From assembly GCF_002250705.1 (NCBI RefSeq), contig NZ_NMVP01000033.1, forward strand, positions 246,237 through 310,236: a DNA stretch of 64,000 bases. Direction: 5' to 3'. Made by a program: the position numbers and the translations under genes. This document shows positions 1-5,523 of the stretch, in pieces. The first letter of the stretch is position 1. Each line of letters starts with the position of its first letter. This stretch comes from Enemella evansiae. GTDB lineage: Bacteria; Actinomycetota; Actinomycetes; Propionibacteriales; Propionibacteriaceae. A model generated the notes under the pieces. The model searched no databases, had not been told where the DNA came from, and worked only from the letters and a program-made list of their open reading frames with translations.

Positions 1-578
1 TGAACGCCTTGAATCCGCAGGTGCTCGGCGAGCTCAGCGAGAAGCTGCAGGGCAACCTGTTCGCGCCCCGGCAGACCCCCGAGCAGCAGGCCGTGCTGGC
101 CAAGCTGGAGACCCTGCTGGCGCTGGTCGAGGGCTGGGTGGACGAGGTCGTCGGCCAGGCCACCGCACGCTGGATGCCCAACGGCAACGCGCTGGCCGAG
201 GTGGTCCGCCGCCGCCGCGCGACCGGCGGCCCGACCGAGGCGACCTTCGCCGCACTGGTCGGGCTGGAGCTGCGGCCCCGGCGGCTGCGCGATGCGGCGA
301 ACCTGTGGGCGGCGCTGCGTGAGGCGCGTGGCACCGAGGGTCGGGACGCGGTCTGGCGGCACCCCGATCTGCTGCCCACCGCGGTGGATCTGGACGACCC
401 GCTGGGTTACGTCGCGGGCGAACGCGAGCAGGCCGCCGAACAGGTGCCCAGCGGTGACGACATGGACGCCGAGCTGGAGAAGCTGCTCAACCAGGCCGAG
501 CAGGAACGCGACCAGGATCGCAAGCAGGGTGGGGATTCCGAGGACGGGCCCGCCGAGGACGGGGATTCCGGGAAGTGA
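1..578 (+). CDS. Zinc-dependent metalloprotease, DUF2342 family (C-terminal part)
   Basis: The reading frame is already open at the first base, so the 5' end lies outside the window; only about 190 C-terminal residues are seen. The stretch with ELRPRRLRDAANLW and the later HPDLLPTAVDLDDPLGYV segment is typical of the C-terminus of actinobacterial DUF2342 proteins (TIGR03624 type, predicted zinc proteases; the HExxH region would be upstream). The tail is acidic and Glu/Asp/Gln-rich. The stop overlaps the start of the next gene (GTGA), so the two are translationally coupled. In mycobacteria a DUF2342 gene (Rv3195) sits in the same neighbourhood. Substrate unknown. Confidence 0.75.
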   Translation, partial: NALNPQVLGELSEKLQGNLFAPRQTPEQQAVLAKLETLLALVEGWVDEVVGQATARWMPNGNALAEVVRRRRATGGPTEATFAALVGLELRPRRLRDAANLWAALREARGTEGRDAVWRHPDLLPTAVDLDDPLGYVAGEREQAAEQVPSGDDMDAELEKLLNQAEQERDQDRKQGGDSEDGPAEDGDSGK

Positions 579-1168
579 CCGCCGGCCTGGCCGCCGACTG
601 CCGCGCCGAGCTGACGGCCCTGGTCGCCGGCGATGCACAGCAGCAGGAGCTGCGGGATCGTTTCCTGGCGCATCTGGACGCGCATCCCACCGACGGTTGG
701 CTGCGGGACTGTGCCGGTGCGCACCTGACGGCGAGCTCGCTGATCTGCTCGCCCGGCGGTGACCGCGTACTGCTGGTGCACCACCGGAAACTGGGCCGCT
801 GGTTGCAGACCGGCGGCCACCTCGAACCCGCCGACCCGTCGCTGGCCGCGGCGGCGCTGCGTGAGGCGACCGAGGAGAGCGGCCTGCCCGGGTTGCGGCT
901 GCTGCCCGGCATCGTGCATCTGGACGCCCATCAGGTGCCCTGCGGGCCGGTACGCCCCTGCTGGCACCTGGACGTGCGCCATCTGGTGCTGGCCGATCCG
1001 GACCGGCAACCGCCCGGCAGCGCGGAATCCACCGCGGTCGGCTGGTTCGACGCCGACGATCTGCCCACCGACGAGCCCTCGGTGGTGCGGTTGGTCCGGG
1101 CCGCCCACAGCCGGCTCGCCGCTCAGGACCCGGCGGCCGCCCGCCCGTCCACCCAGCCGGCCAGATAA
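575..1168 (+). CDS. NUDIX hydrolase
   Basis: A 197-residue protein with a clear Nudix box at about residues 81-104 (GHLEPAD followed by REATEESGL), the metal- and diphosphate-binding loop of NUDIX enzymes, which cleave nucleoside-diphosphate-linked compounds. The N-terminal 50 residues are helical and precede the fold. The GTG start lies inside the GTGA overlap with the preceding protease gene, and the gene ends 45 bases inside the 3' end of the convergent metallopeptidase gene, so the two genes overlap tail to tail. The substrate cannot be told from sequence. Confidence 0.85.
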   Translation: MTAGLAADCRAELTALVAGDAQQQELRDRFLAHLDAHPTDGWLRDCAGAHLTASSLICSPGGDRVLLVHHRKLGRWLQTGGHLEPADPSLAAAALREATEESGLPGLRLLPGIVHLDAHQVPCGPVRPCWHLDVRHLVLADPDRQPPGSAESTAVGWFDADDLPTDEPSVVRLVRAAHSRLAAQDPAAARPSTQPAR

Positions 1169-1683
1169 CCCTTGGCCTCCTCGGTGCGGGGATAGGCCGC
1201 CAGCAACGCCCAGAACCGCGGCCCGTGGTCCCGCTCGGCCAGATGCGCCAGCTCGTGCAGCAGCACGTAGTCGACCACCCAGGCAGGCATCACCCGCAAC
1301 CGGTCGGAGAGCCGGATGGTCGCGTTCTCCGGCGTGCACGACCCCCAGCGGCTGTTCTGGTTGGCCACCCAGGTCACGCTGATCGGGGCCCGCACCTGGT
1401 CCAGCTGCGGCGCCAGAAAACGCTGCTGCAGCGCAAGAGCGCGGGTGAGCAGCTCCGAGGGCTGCTGCGGGCCCCGGGTCCGCGCCTCGCGGGCCTGCAC
1501 CTTGAGCACCATCTCCCGCACCCAGCGCGCCTCCTCGCTGCGCGACATCCGCGCCGGCAGCAGCACCACGATCCGCCCATCGCTGCGATAGGCCGACACC
1601 GTCCGCCGCCGGCGGGCGCTGCGGCGTACCTCGATCTCCTCGTCGGCGACCGGATCGCTGCTGTCGAGGGGCAATCTGTCCAT
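1123..1683 (-). CDS. YgjP-like (DUF45/SprT-type) metallopeptidase
   Basis: The protein carries NSRWGSCT, then HELAHL at about residue 143, then RDHGPRFW, which is the layout of the YgjP/DUF45 family: HExxH plus a downstream His as zinc ligands. These are small predicted cytosolic gluzincin-like peptidases of unknown substrate. I chose the ATG at 1683, giving 186 residues, because the conserved region begins just after it (EIEVRRSARRRRTVSAYRSDG). A GTG at 1761 in the same frame would add 26 unremarkable residues and cannot be excluded. The 3' end overlaps the convergent NUDIX gene by 46 bases. Confidence 0.75.
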   Translation of the reverse strand: MDRLPLDSSDPVADEEIEVRRSARRRRTVSAYRSDGRIVVLLPARMSRSEEARWVREMVLKVQAREARTRGPQQPSELLTRALALQQRFLAPQLDQVRAPISVTWVANQNSRWGSCTPENATIRLSDRLRVMPAWVVDYVLLHELAHLAERDHGPRFWALLAAYPRTEEAKGYLAGWVDGRAAAGS

Positions 1684-1819
1684 GACCCACACGCTAACCC
1701 GCGGCTCCGACAGAACCCGCTCCATCCACAGCCGACGGCCAGTCGGAGCGGGTTCGCCCACCGCTCATCCACATCGCACCGGTGCTCGTGCACACCCCGT
1801 CCACACCCGATCCACAGCG

Positions 1820-1828
1820 TTGTCCACA
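1820..1828 (+). promoter_or_regulatory. DnaA box
   Basis: TTGTCCACA, a perfect match to the actinobacterial DnaA-box consensus, next to a GATCCACAG near-box at 1809-1817. Its mirror partner is at 2026-2034. Confidence 0.55.
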
Positions 1829-1906
1829 GCCGGTGGAAATCTCCGGTCGATCCGGCCCCCGACCCGACTTGACGCCCGCGGGCCGAGGCCATAGTTTTCT
1901 GTGCAC

Positions 1907-1972
1907 GAGGCCCTCAGATGGTCGACCCGCTCGCAGGGGAAGGCAAGCGGAGTTCGATTCCCTGAGGGCCTC
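1907..1972. other. tRNA-like hairpin (possible tRNA remnant)
   Basis: GAGGCCCTCAG (1907-1917) pairs perfectly with CTGAGGGCCTC (1962-1972). Inside are AGATGGTCGACC (like a tRNA D-loop/box A), a 5-bp stem CCGCT/AGCGG with an oversized 14-base loop, and GTTCGATTCC (like a T-arm/box B). The element spans only 66 bases, with no variable loop and a mismatch in the T-stem, so it is not a normal tRNA. It could be a decayed tRNA, an attachment-site remnant or simply a stable hairpin. Confidence 0.4.
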
Positions 1973-2025
1973 TTCCATGCCCCCGCACCGCTGCCCGGTC
2001 CGGTTCCGGATCCGGTCGGATTTCC

Positions 2026-2034
2026 TGTGGACAA
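2026..2034 (-). promoter_or_regulatory. DnaA box (reverse orientation)
   Basis: TGTGGACAA, the exact complement of TTGTCCACA, 206 bases from the forward box at 1820. It lies about 50 bases before the start of the ThiF-like gene. Confidence 0.55.
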
Positions 2035-2083
2035 CCCCGGTGCCACTCCCCCACGGCCGGTTCGCGCACGGCAGGCTGGTGGC

Positions 2084-3001
2084 ATGCCCGGCGCACCCCG
2101 TCTCGATCCCGCCCTCCCGGTGCTGGAGCGCGGCGACGGCACCCTGCAGATCGGTGTCGAGACCGAGCGCGGGGCGTTGATCGCCACCACCGGCCCAGGT
2201 GACTGGGGTGCCGCGCTGCGGCTGCTGGACGGCCGGCGCAGCTGCGCCCAGGTCGCCGCCGAGACCGGGATTCCCGATACCGCACTGGCGGTGCTGGTCA
2301 CCCGACTCGAGCGGCTCGGCCTGCTCACCCACGGGCCAGCACGACCCCGCCGGCGCCGCCCGCGGGTCCGGTTGCTCGGTGCGGGGGCACTGGGCCGGGC
2401 GGTCGCGGAGGCATACCTGGCCGCGGAGATCGGCCCCCTCCAGGTGGTCGATCCGGATCCCCCGGCGCTGGATCTCTATCCGGAGCTGCGGCCCAGCGCC
2501 GGGGAGACGCTGATCGCGCAGTTGCGGGCCGCCGGCCTCGGACCGGTCGGCGGTGGTGACCACTGGCACAGCGACCGGCAACCCGATCATGATCTGACCG
2601 TGGTCGCCAGCGACACCCTGGAATGCGACCGGGCGCTCACCGACACCCTGCTCCGCCAGGACCGTCCGCATCTGCTGCTCCGCCCGCTGCCCGACGGAGT
2701 GCTGCTCGGCCCGCTCGTGGTGCCCGGGGTGACCTGCTGCACCCGCTGCACCGATCTGGTCCGCCGCCGCGACCCCGCCTGGCCGCATCTGCTGGCCCAG
2801 CTCTGCCGGGCCCGCTCCCGGCCGAGCCCCGAGCTGCTCGGCTGGGCGGCGCAGACCGCGGTGCTGCAGTTGCGGTCCTGGTGGGAGAACGGTGCGGCCG
2901 AGACGCTGGGTGCCACCCTCGAGGTACGCCGGGGCCACTGGTCGGTGCGGCAGCGCTGCTGGCCGCGGCACCCCGACTGCGGCTGCGGCGGCTGGACCTG
3001 A
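2084..3001 (+). CDS. ThiF/TOMM cyclodehydratase-like protein
   Basis: About 305 residues from the ATG at 2084. The central part has a Rossmann nucleotide-binding signature (RVRLLGAGALGRAVAEAYL, ending in an acidic VVDPDPP), as in ThiF/E1-like adenylyltransferases, followed by a CCTRC cysteine cluster and a C-terminal Cys-rich end (CWPRHPDCGCGG) that could bind zinc. The N-terminal 90 residues resemble a winged-helix, leader-peptide-binding segment. Actinobacterial members are often labelled TOMM precursor leader peptide-binding protein or ThiF family, but no precursor peptide or oxidase lies nearby, so a peptide-modifying role is not supported here. A mycobacterial counterpart probably sits beside the ABC1 kinase (Rv3196). 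The frame is open further upstream, but conserved sequence starts here. Confidence 0.6.
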   Translation: MPGAPRLDPALPVLERGDGTLQIGVETERGALIATTGPGDWGAALRLLDGRRSCAQVAAETGIPDTALAVLVTRLERLGLLTHGPARPRRRRPRVRLLGAGALGRAVAEAYLAAEIGPLQVVDPDPPALDLYPELRPSAGETLIAQLRAAGLGPVGGGDHWHSDRQPDHDLTVVASDTLECDRALTDTLLRQDRPHLLLRPLPDGVLLGPLVVPGVTCCTRCTDLVRRRDPAWPHLLAQLCRARSRPSPELLGWAAQTAVLQLRSWWENGAAETLGATLEVRRGHWSVRQRCWPRHPDCGCGGWT

Positions 3002-3020
3002 GCCAGCTGGACCTGAGCCA
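2991..3020. repeat. 15-bp tandem duplication over a stop codon
   Basis: GCTGGACCTGAGCCA occurs twice in direct succession (2991-3005 and 3006-3020). The first copy contains the TGA stop of the ThiF-like gene, so the second copy is extra 3' sequence, probably a replication-slippage product. Confidence 0.8.
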
Positions 3021-3070
3021 CGGGGCGCGCCGGTTTCGTCCCTTGTTGTCCGGCGCGGAAGAATGGGACC

Positions 3071-4435
3071 ATGCCGCGCCCCACCGACCGCGACCGAGAA
3101 TCGGACCGCTCCGAGCAGCACGTCAGCTCCTCGGCGCTGCAACGCGGATCGCGGCTGTTGTCGCTGCCGTTCGGTGCGGCCGGCCGCGCCACCCGCGGCC
3201 TGGGTCGCCGGCTCGCCGGCGGCAGTGCCGAGACGATCAACGCCCAGTTCCGCGCCGAGACCGCCGAACAGCTGTTCCGGGTGCTCGGTGAGCTCAAGGG
3301 CGGCGCGATGAAGTTCGGTCAGGTGCTCAGCATGTTCGAGGTGATGCTGCCCGACGACATCGCCGGCCCCTACGCCGTGCAGCTGCGGAAGCTGCAGGAC
3401 TCCGCACCGCCGATGCCCACCTCCCGGGTCCATGCCGTGCTGGCCCGGGAGTTCGGCTCGGACTGGCGCGAACTCTTCGACGACTTCTCCGCCCGTCCCG
3501 CCGCGGCGGCCTCGATCGGCCAGGTGCACCGGGCGGTCTGGCGCGCCACCGGCGAACCGGTCGCGGTCAAGGTGCAGTACCCGGGTGCGGACCGGGCCCT
3601 GGAATCGGATCTGAAGCAGCTGGGCCGGCTGACCAGCCTGGTCTCCCCGCTGGCCGGCGGGATGGAGGTCAAGCCGATCGTCGCCGAGATCGCCGAGCGG
3701 ATCATGGAGGAGACCGACTACCAGCTGGAGGCGGCCAACCAGCAGCAGGCGGCCGAGGGCTTCGATGGGCATCCGGAGTTCTTCGTCCCCCGGGTGCTCG
3801 CCCACACCTCGCATGCGATGGTCAGCCAGTGGGTGGCGGGCACCTCGCTGGCCCGGGTCGCCGACGATCCGCCGGAGCGCCGCAACGAGCTCGGCCTGCG
3901 CTATGCCCGGTTCCTGTTCGCCGGGCCGTCCGAGGTCGGGTTGCTGCACGGCGACCCGCACCCGGGCAACTTCCTGGTGATGCCCGACAGCCGGCTCGGG
4001 GTGATCGACTTCGGCCTGGTGTCCAAGCTGCCCGACGGGCTGCCGCCGGCGATGGGCCGGCTGATGCGGATCGCCACCGAACGCGACGCCGAGCGGGTCA
4101 CCGCCGGGTTGAAGGCAGAGGGCTTCATCGCCCGCAGTGCCCGCAACGTCGACGCCCAGGAGCTGTTGGACTATCTGAGCCCGTTCCTGGAGCCGGCGGC
4201 GAGCGAGGAGTTCCACTTCACCCGTTCCTGGATGCAGGCGGAGTTCAAGCGGGTGGGTGAGACCAAGGCGCACGGGTCGGTGGTCCAGCAGCTCAATCTG
4301 CCGCCGTCGTACGCGTTGATCCACCGGGTCTGGCTGGGCGGGATCGCGGTGCTGTCCCAGCTGGATGTGCGCGCCCGGTTCGCCGACATCCTCGATGAGT
4401 ATCTGCCGGAGTGGAAGACCCCCTCCGATGACTGA
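3071..4435 (+). CDS. ABC1/AarF/UbiB family atypical kinase
   Basis: A 454-residue member of the ABC1 (AarF/UbiB/ADCK) family. Family signatures are present in order: the KxGQ motif (KFGQ, residue 81) that blocks a normal kinase active site, the Ala-rich nucleotide loop (AAAASIGQVHRA, about 144-155), the ATP-binding Lys in VAVKVQY (167), EETDYQLE, the catalytic HGDPHPGN loop (about 294) and DFG (about 314). Family members have ATPase activity linked to quinone/isoprenoid or lipid metabolism; the substrate here is unknown. The small zinc-motif gene that follows overlaps its end by 8 bases. An ABC1 gene next to whiB7 and uvrD2 is conserved in mycobacteria (Rv3197). Confidence 0.88.
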   Translation: MPRPTDRDRESDRSEQHVSSSALQRGSRLLSLPFGAAGRATRGLGRRLAGGSAETINAQFRAETAEQLFRVLGELKGGAMKFGQVLSMFEVMLPDDIAGPYAVQLRKLQDSAPPMPTSRVHAVLAREFGSDWRELFDDFSARPAAAASIGQVHRAVWRATGEPVAVKVQYPGADRALESDLKQLGRLTSLVSPLAGGMEVKPIVAEIAERIMEETDYQLEAANQQQAAEGFDGHPEFFVPRVLAHTSHAMVSQWVAGTSLARVADDPPERRNELGLRYARFLFAGPSEVGLLHGDPHPGNFLVMPDSRLGVIDFGLVSKLPDGLPPAMGRLMRIATERDAERVTAGLKAEGFIARSARNVDAQELLDYLSPFLEPAASEEFHFTRSWMQAEFKRVGETKAHGSVVQQLNLPPSYALIHRVWLGGIAVLSQLDVRARFADILDEYLPEWKTPSDD

Positions 4436-4661
4436 CCCGGCCGCCGCCCGACCGGCGGTCTGCGCGGGCTGCGGGCGTACGCCACGGGCGGATGAGGGCG
4501 GTGCCCCGACCCGGCCACCGTGGACCTGGTCGAACGAGACCGAGGGCGGACGGCAGCTGGTCCGCTGTCCCGACTGCACGCGTACCCACGCCCGCAGCAT
4601 CGAGGCCCGCCTCGACGAGAGGTGGTGGGACCGACCCGCACCGCGATCCAGCGAACCGTGA
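4428..4661 (+). CDS. Small putative zinc-binding protein, unknown function
   Basis: A 77-residue protein from the ATG at 4428, overlapping the end of the ABC1 kinase gene by 8 bases and so co-translated with it. It has two Cys pairs, CAGC near the N-terminus and CPDC followed by TRTHARSIEARLDERWW, separated by about 35 residues rich in Pro/Gly/Trp; this is consistent with a small four-Cys zinc ribbon. I do not recognise a named family. Its last codons form the left arm of the large palindrome at 4642-4718. Confidence 0.6.
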   Translation: MTDPAAARPAVCAGCGRTPRADEGGAPTRPPWTWSNETEGGRQLVRCPDCTRTHARSIEARLDERWWDRPAPRSSEP

Positions 4662-4718
4662 GCACATCCCCGTGCCCTACAGGGCTGGGGAGATGCACCC
4701 AGGATTCGCTGGATCGCG
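4642..4718. terminator. Nested palindrome between convergent genes (probable bidirectional terminator)
   Basis: The outer arms CGCGATCCAGCGAA (4642-4655) and TTCGCTGGATCGCG (4705-4718) are perfect complements. Inside, CCCC (4668-4671) and GCCC (4674-4677) pair with GGGC (4682-4685) and GGGG (4687-4690) around a TACA loop. The element lies between two genes that converge (ends at 4661 and 4730). No U-tract is visible. Confidence 0.55.
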
Positions 4719-4729
4719 TGGGCAGCCGC

Positions 4730-5038
4730 TCAGGCCGCCCGGGTCACCGCGGCCGGGGCCTGCGGCACGACCGGCAGCGGGTTCTTGCGGGGACGCCCAC
4801 GCGGCCGCTTGCGGGCCACGACGACGCCGTTGATGAACAGCTCGCCACCCCACACGCCGCAGGCCTCCCGGCGCTGCTTCGCACCGGCGAGGCAGGCGTC
4901 CTTGACCGGGCAATCGGCACACAGGGTCTTGGCGTACTCGATCTCGGCAGGGGCCTCGGCGAAGAAGACATCGGGGTCGACGAGGTGGCACGGCAGCCCG
5001 GTGGCCGTCATGACGATCTCGTCGGTGATCGCGGTCAT
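4730..5038 (-). CDS. whiB7: WhiB7-type iron-sulfur transcriptional regulator
   Basis: A 102-residue WhiB-family protein. It has the four Fe-S cysteines (C17, then C40-x2-C43-x5-C49), the GVWGG turn (61-65) and a C-terminal AT-hook RGRPRK (80-85), the hallmark of WhiB7/WblC, the activator of intrinsic antibiotic-resistance genes that works with the vegetative sigma factor. The ATG at 5038 is chosen because GGGAGG lies 7 bases upstream; in-frame starts further up lack this. An extra Cys (C60) sits just before the turn. Upstream lie a leader peptide gene, a terminator hairpin and an AT-rich promoter, matching the attenuation control known for whiB7. It lies next to uvrD2 and an ABC1 kinase gene, as in mycobacteria. 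Confidence 0.9.
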   Translation of the reverse strand: MTAITDEIVMTATGLPCHLVDPDVFFAEAPAEIEYAKTLCADCPVKDACLAGAKQRREACGVWGGELFINGVVVARKRPRGRPRKNPLPVVPQAPAAVTRAA

Positions 5039-5085
5039 TGGTGGTCCTCCCATGGTGTTTGCCTGAATTGGGCCGAGAAACACGA

Positions 5086-5119
5086 AGGCCGTGAATCCCG
5101 GTAGCTGGATTCACGGCCT
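5086..5119 (-). terminator. whiB7 leader attenuator hairpin
   Basis: Perfect 13-bp stem: AGGCCGTGAATCC (5086-5098) with GGATTCACGGCCT (5107-5119) and an 8-base loop. Read on the minus strand, the hairpin is followed by TTCGTGTTTCTC, a weak U-tract, so it can terminate transcription before whiB7. It lies 19 bases after the leader-peptide stop and about 50 bases before the whiB7 start. Confidence 0.8.
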
Positions 5120-5138
5120 CGGAGGCTGCGGGAGGGTT

Positions 5139-5339
5139 CTACCCGCGTCTACTGAGGGGTCGTGGAGCCAGCAGGATGCGCTTGGTCATCGGGGCGGCGG
5201 AAACGGTGCCGAAACCGTGCAGGGTCCGGTATTCCTTGGTACGCAGGAAATCCGGGGTGAGCAGGGTGTTCGGGCGCGCGTCAGCGGCCACGCCGGTATT
5301 GGTCCAGGCCTGGTTGCACTCGATGGTGATGTCACTCAT
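5139..5339 (-). CDS. whiB7 leader peptide (uORF)
   Basis: A 66-codon reading frame on the whiB7 strand with an ideal ribosome site (GAGAGGAGG, 8 bases before the ATG at 5339) and a TAG stop just before the attenuator hairpin. The peptide begins MSDITIECNQAW and ends in the basic TKRILLAPRPLSRRG. In mycobacteria and Streptomyces, whiB7/wblC mRNAs carry a translated uORF whose impaired translation by ribosome-targeting antibiotics stops terminator formation; position, ribosome site and hairpin here fit that model. The length and sequence of this peptide have no other function I can recognise, so its role is inferred from layout. Confidence 0.72.
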   Translation of the reverse strand: MSDITIECNQAWTNTGVAADARPNTLLTPDFLRTKEYRTLHGFGTVSAAPMTKRILLAPRPLSRRG

Positions 5340-5417
5340 GTCGCATCCTCCTCTCCGAAACTTGGTGTCGATGTCCTTGCCGCGAGCTCTCGCACGCGCC
5401 GCAGACGGGCATGAAAG

Positions 5418-5468
5418 ACCTTACGGACTTCCCCACGATCGCCGCAACTGATTTACCAAACTTTTTTG
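5418..5468 (-). promoter_or_regulatory. whiB7 promoter with AT-rich WhiB7-binding element
   Basis: Minus strand: the -35-like TTGCGG (5442-5447), an 18-base spacer and the -10-like TAAGGT (5418-5423). Immediately upstream is AAAAAAGTTTGGTAAATCAG, an AT-rich stretch unusual for this genome, as expected for WhiB7 autoactivation. The AAATCAGTTGCGG junction resembles the mycobacterial WhiB7 element. It would give a leader of roughly 70 bases before the uORF. Confidence 0.6.
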
Positions 5469-5523
5469 CCGACGCGGGCATCGGCCCCGATTGATGTCGA
5501 TTTTTCCTGTGCACGCAGGAAAA

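Larger units (their letters stand above)
1684..2083. other. 400-base intergenic region with DnaA boxes and a tRNA-like hairpin
   Basis: No convincing gene. It holds two perfect actinobacterial DnaA boxes (TTGTCCACA at 1820-1828 and its complement at 2026-2034), near matches ending in TCCACA at 1722-1730, 1765-1773 and 1809-1817, and an 11-bp inverted repeat with a T-arm-like sequence at 1907-1972. It lies between divergently transcribed genes, so it should also hold their promoters. Confidence 0.6.

Noticed and set aside
1907..1972. A functional tRNA gene
   Set aside because: Only 66 bases, 14-base anticodon-arm loop, no variable loop, T-stem mismatch.
1694..4600. A 968-codon open frame on the minus strand opposite the ThiF-like and ABC1 kinase genes
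   Set aside because: High-GC third-position effect; the composition is Arg/Gly/His/Pro-rich with no motif, while the plus strand has clear family signatures.
4677..5114. A longer frame overlapping whiB7 starting inside the attenuator hairpin
   Set aside because: The start lies within the terminator stem and the frame differs from whiB7, which has its own GGGAGG site and Fe-S cysteines.
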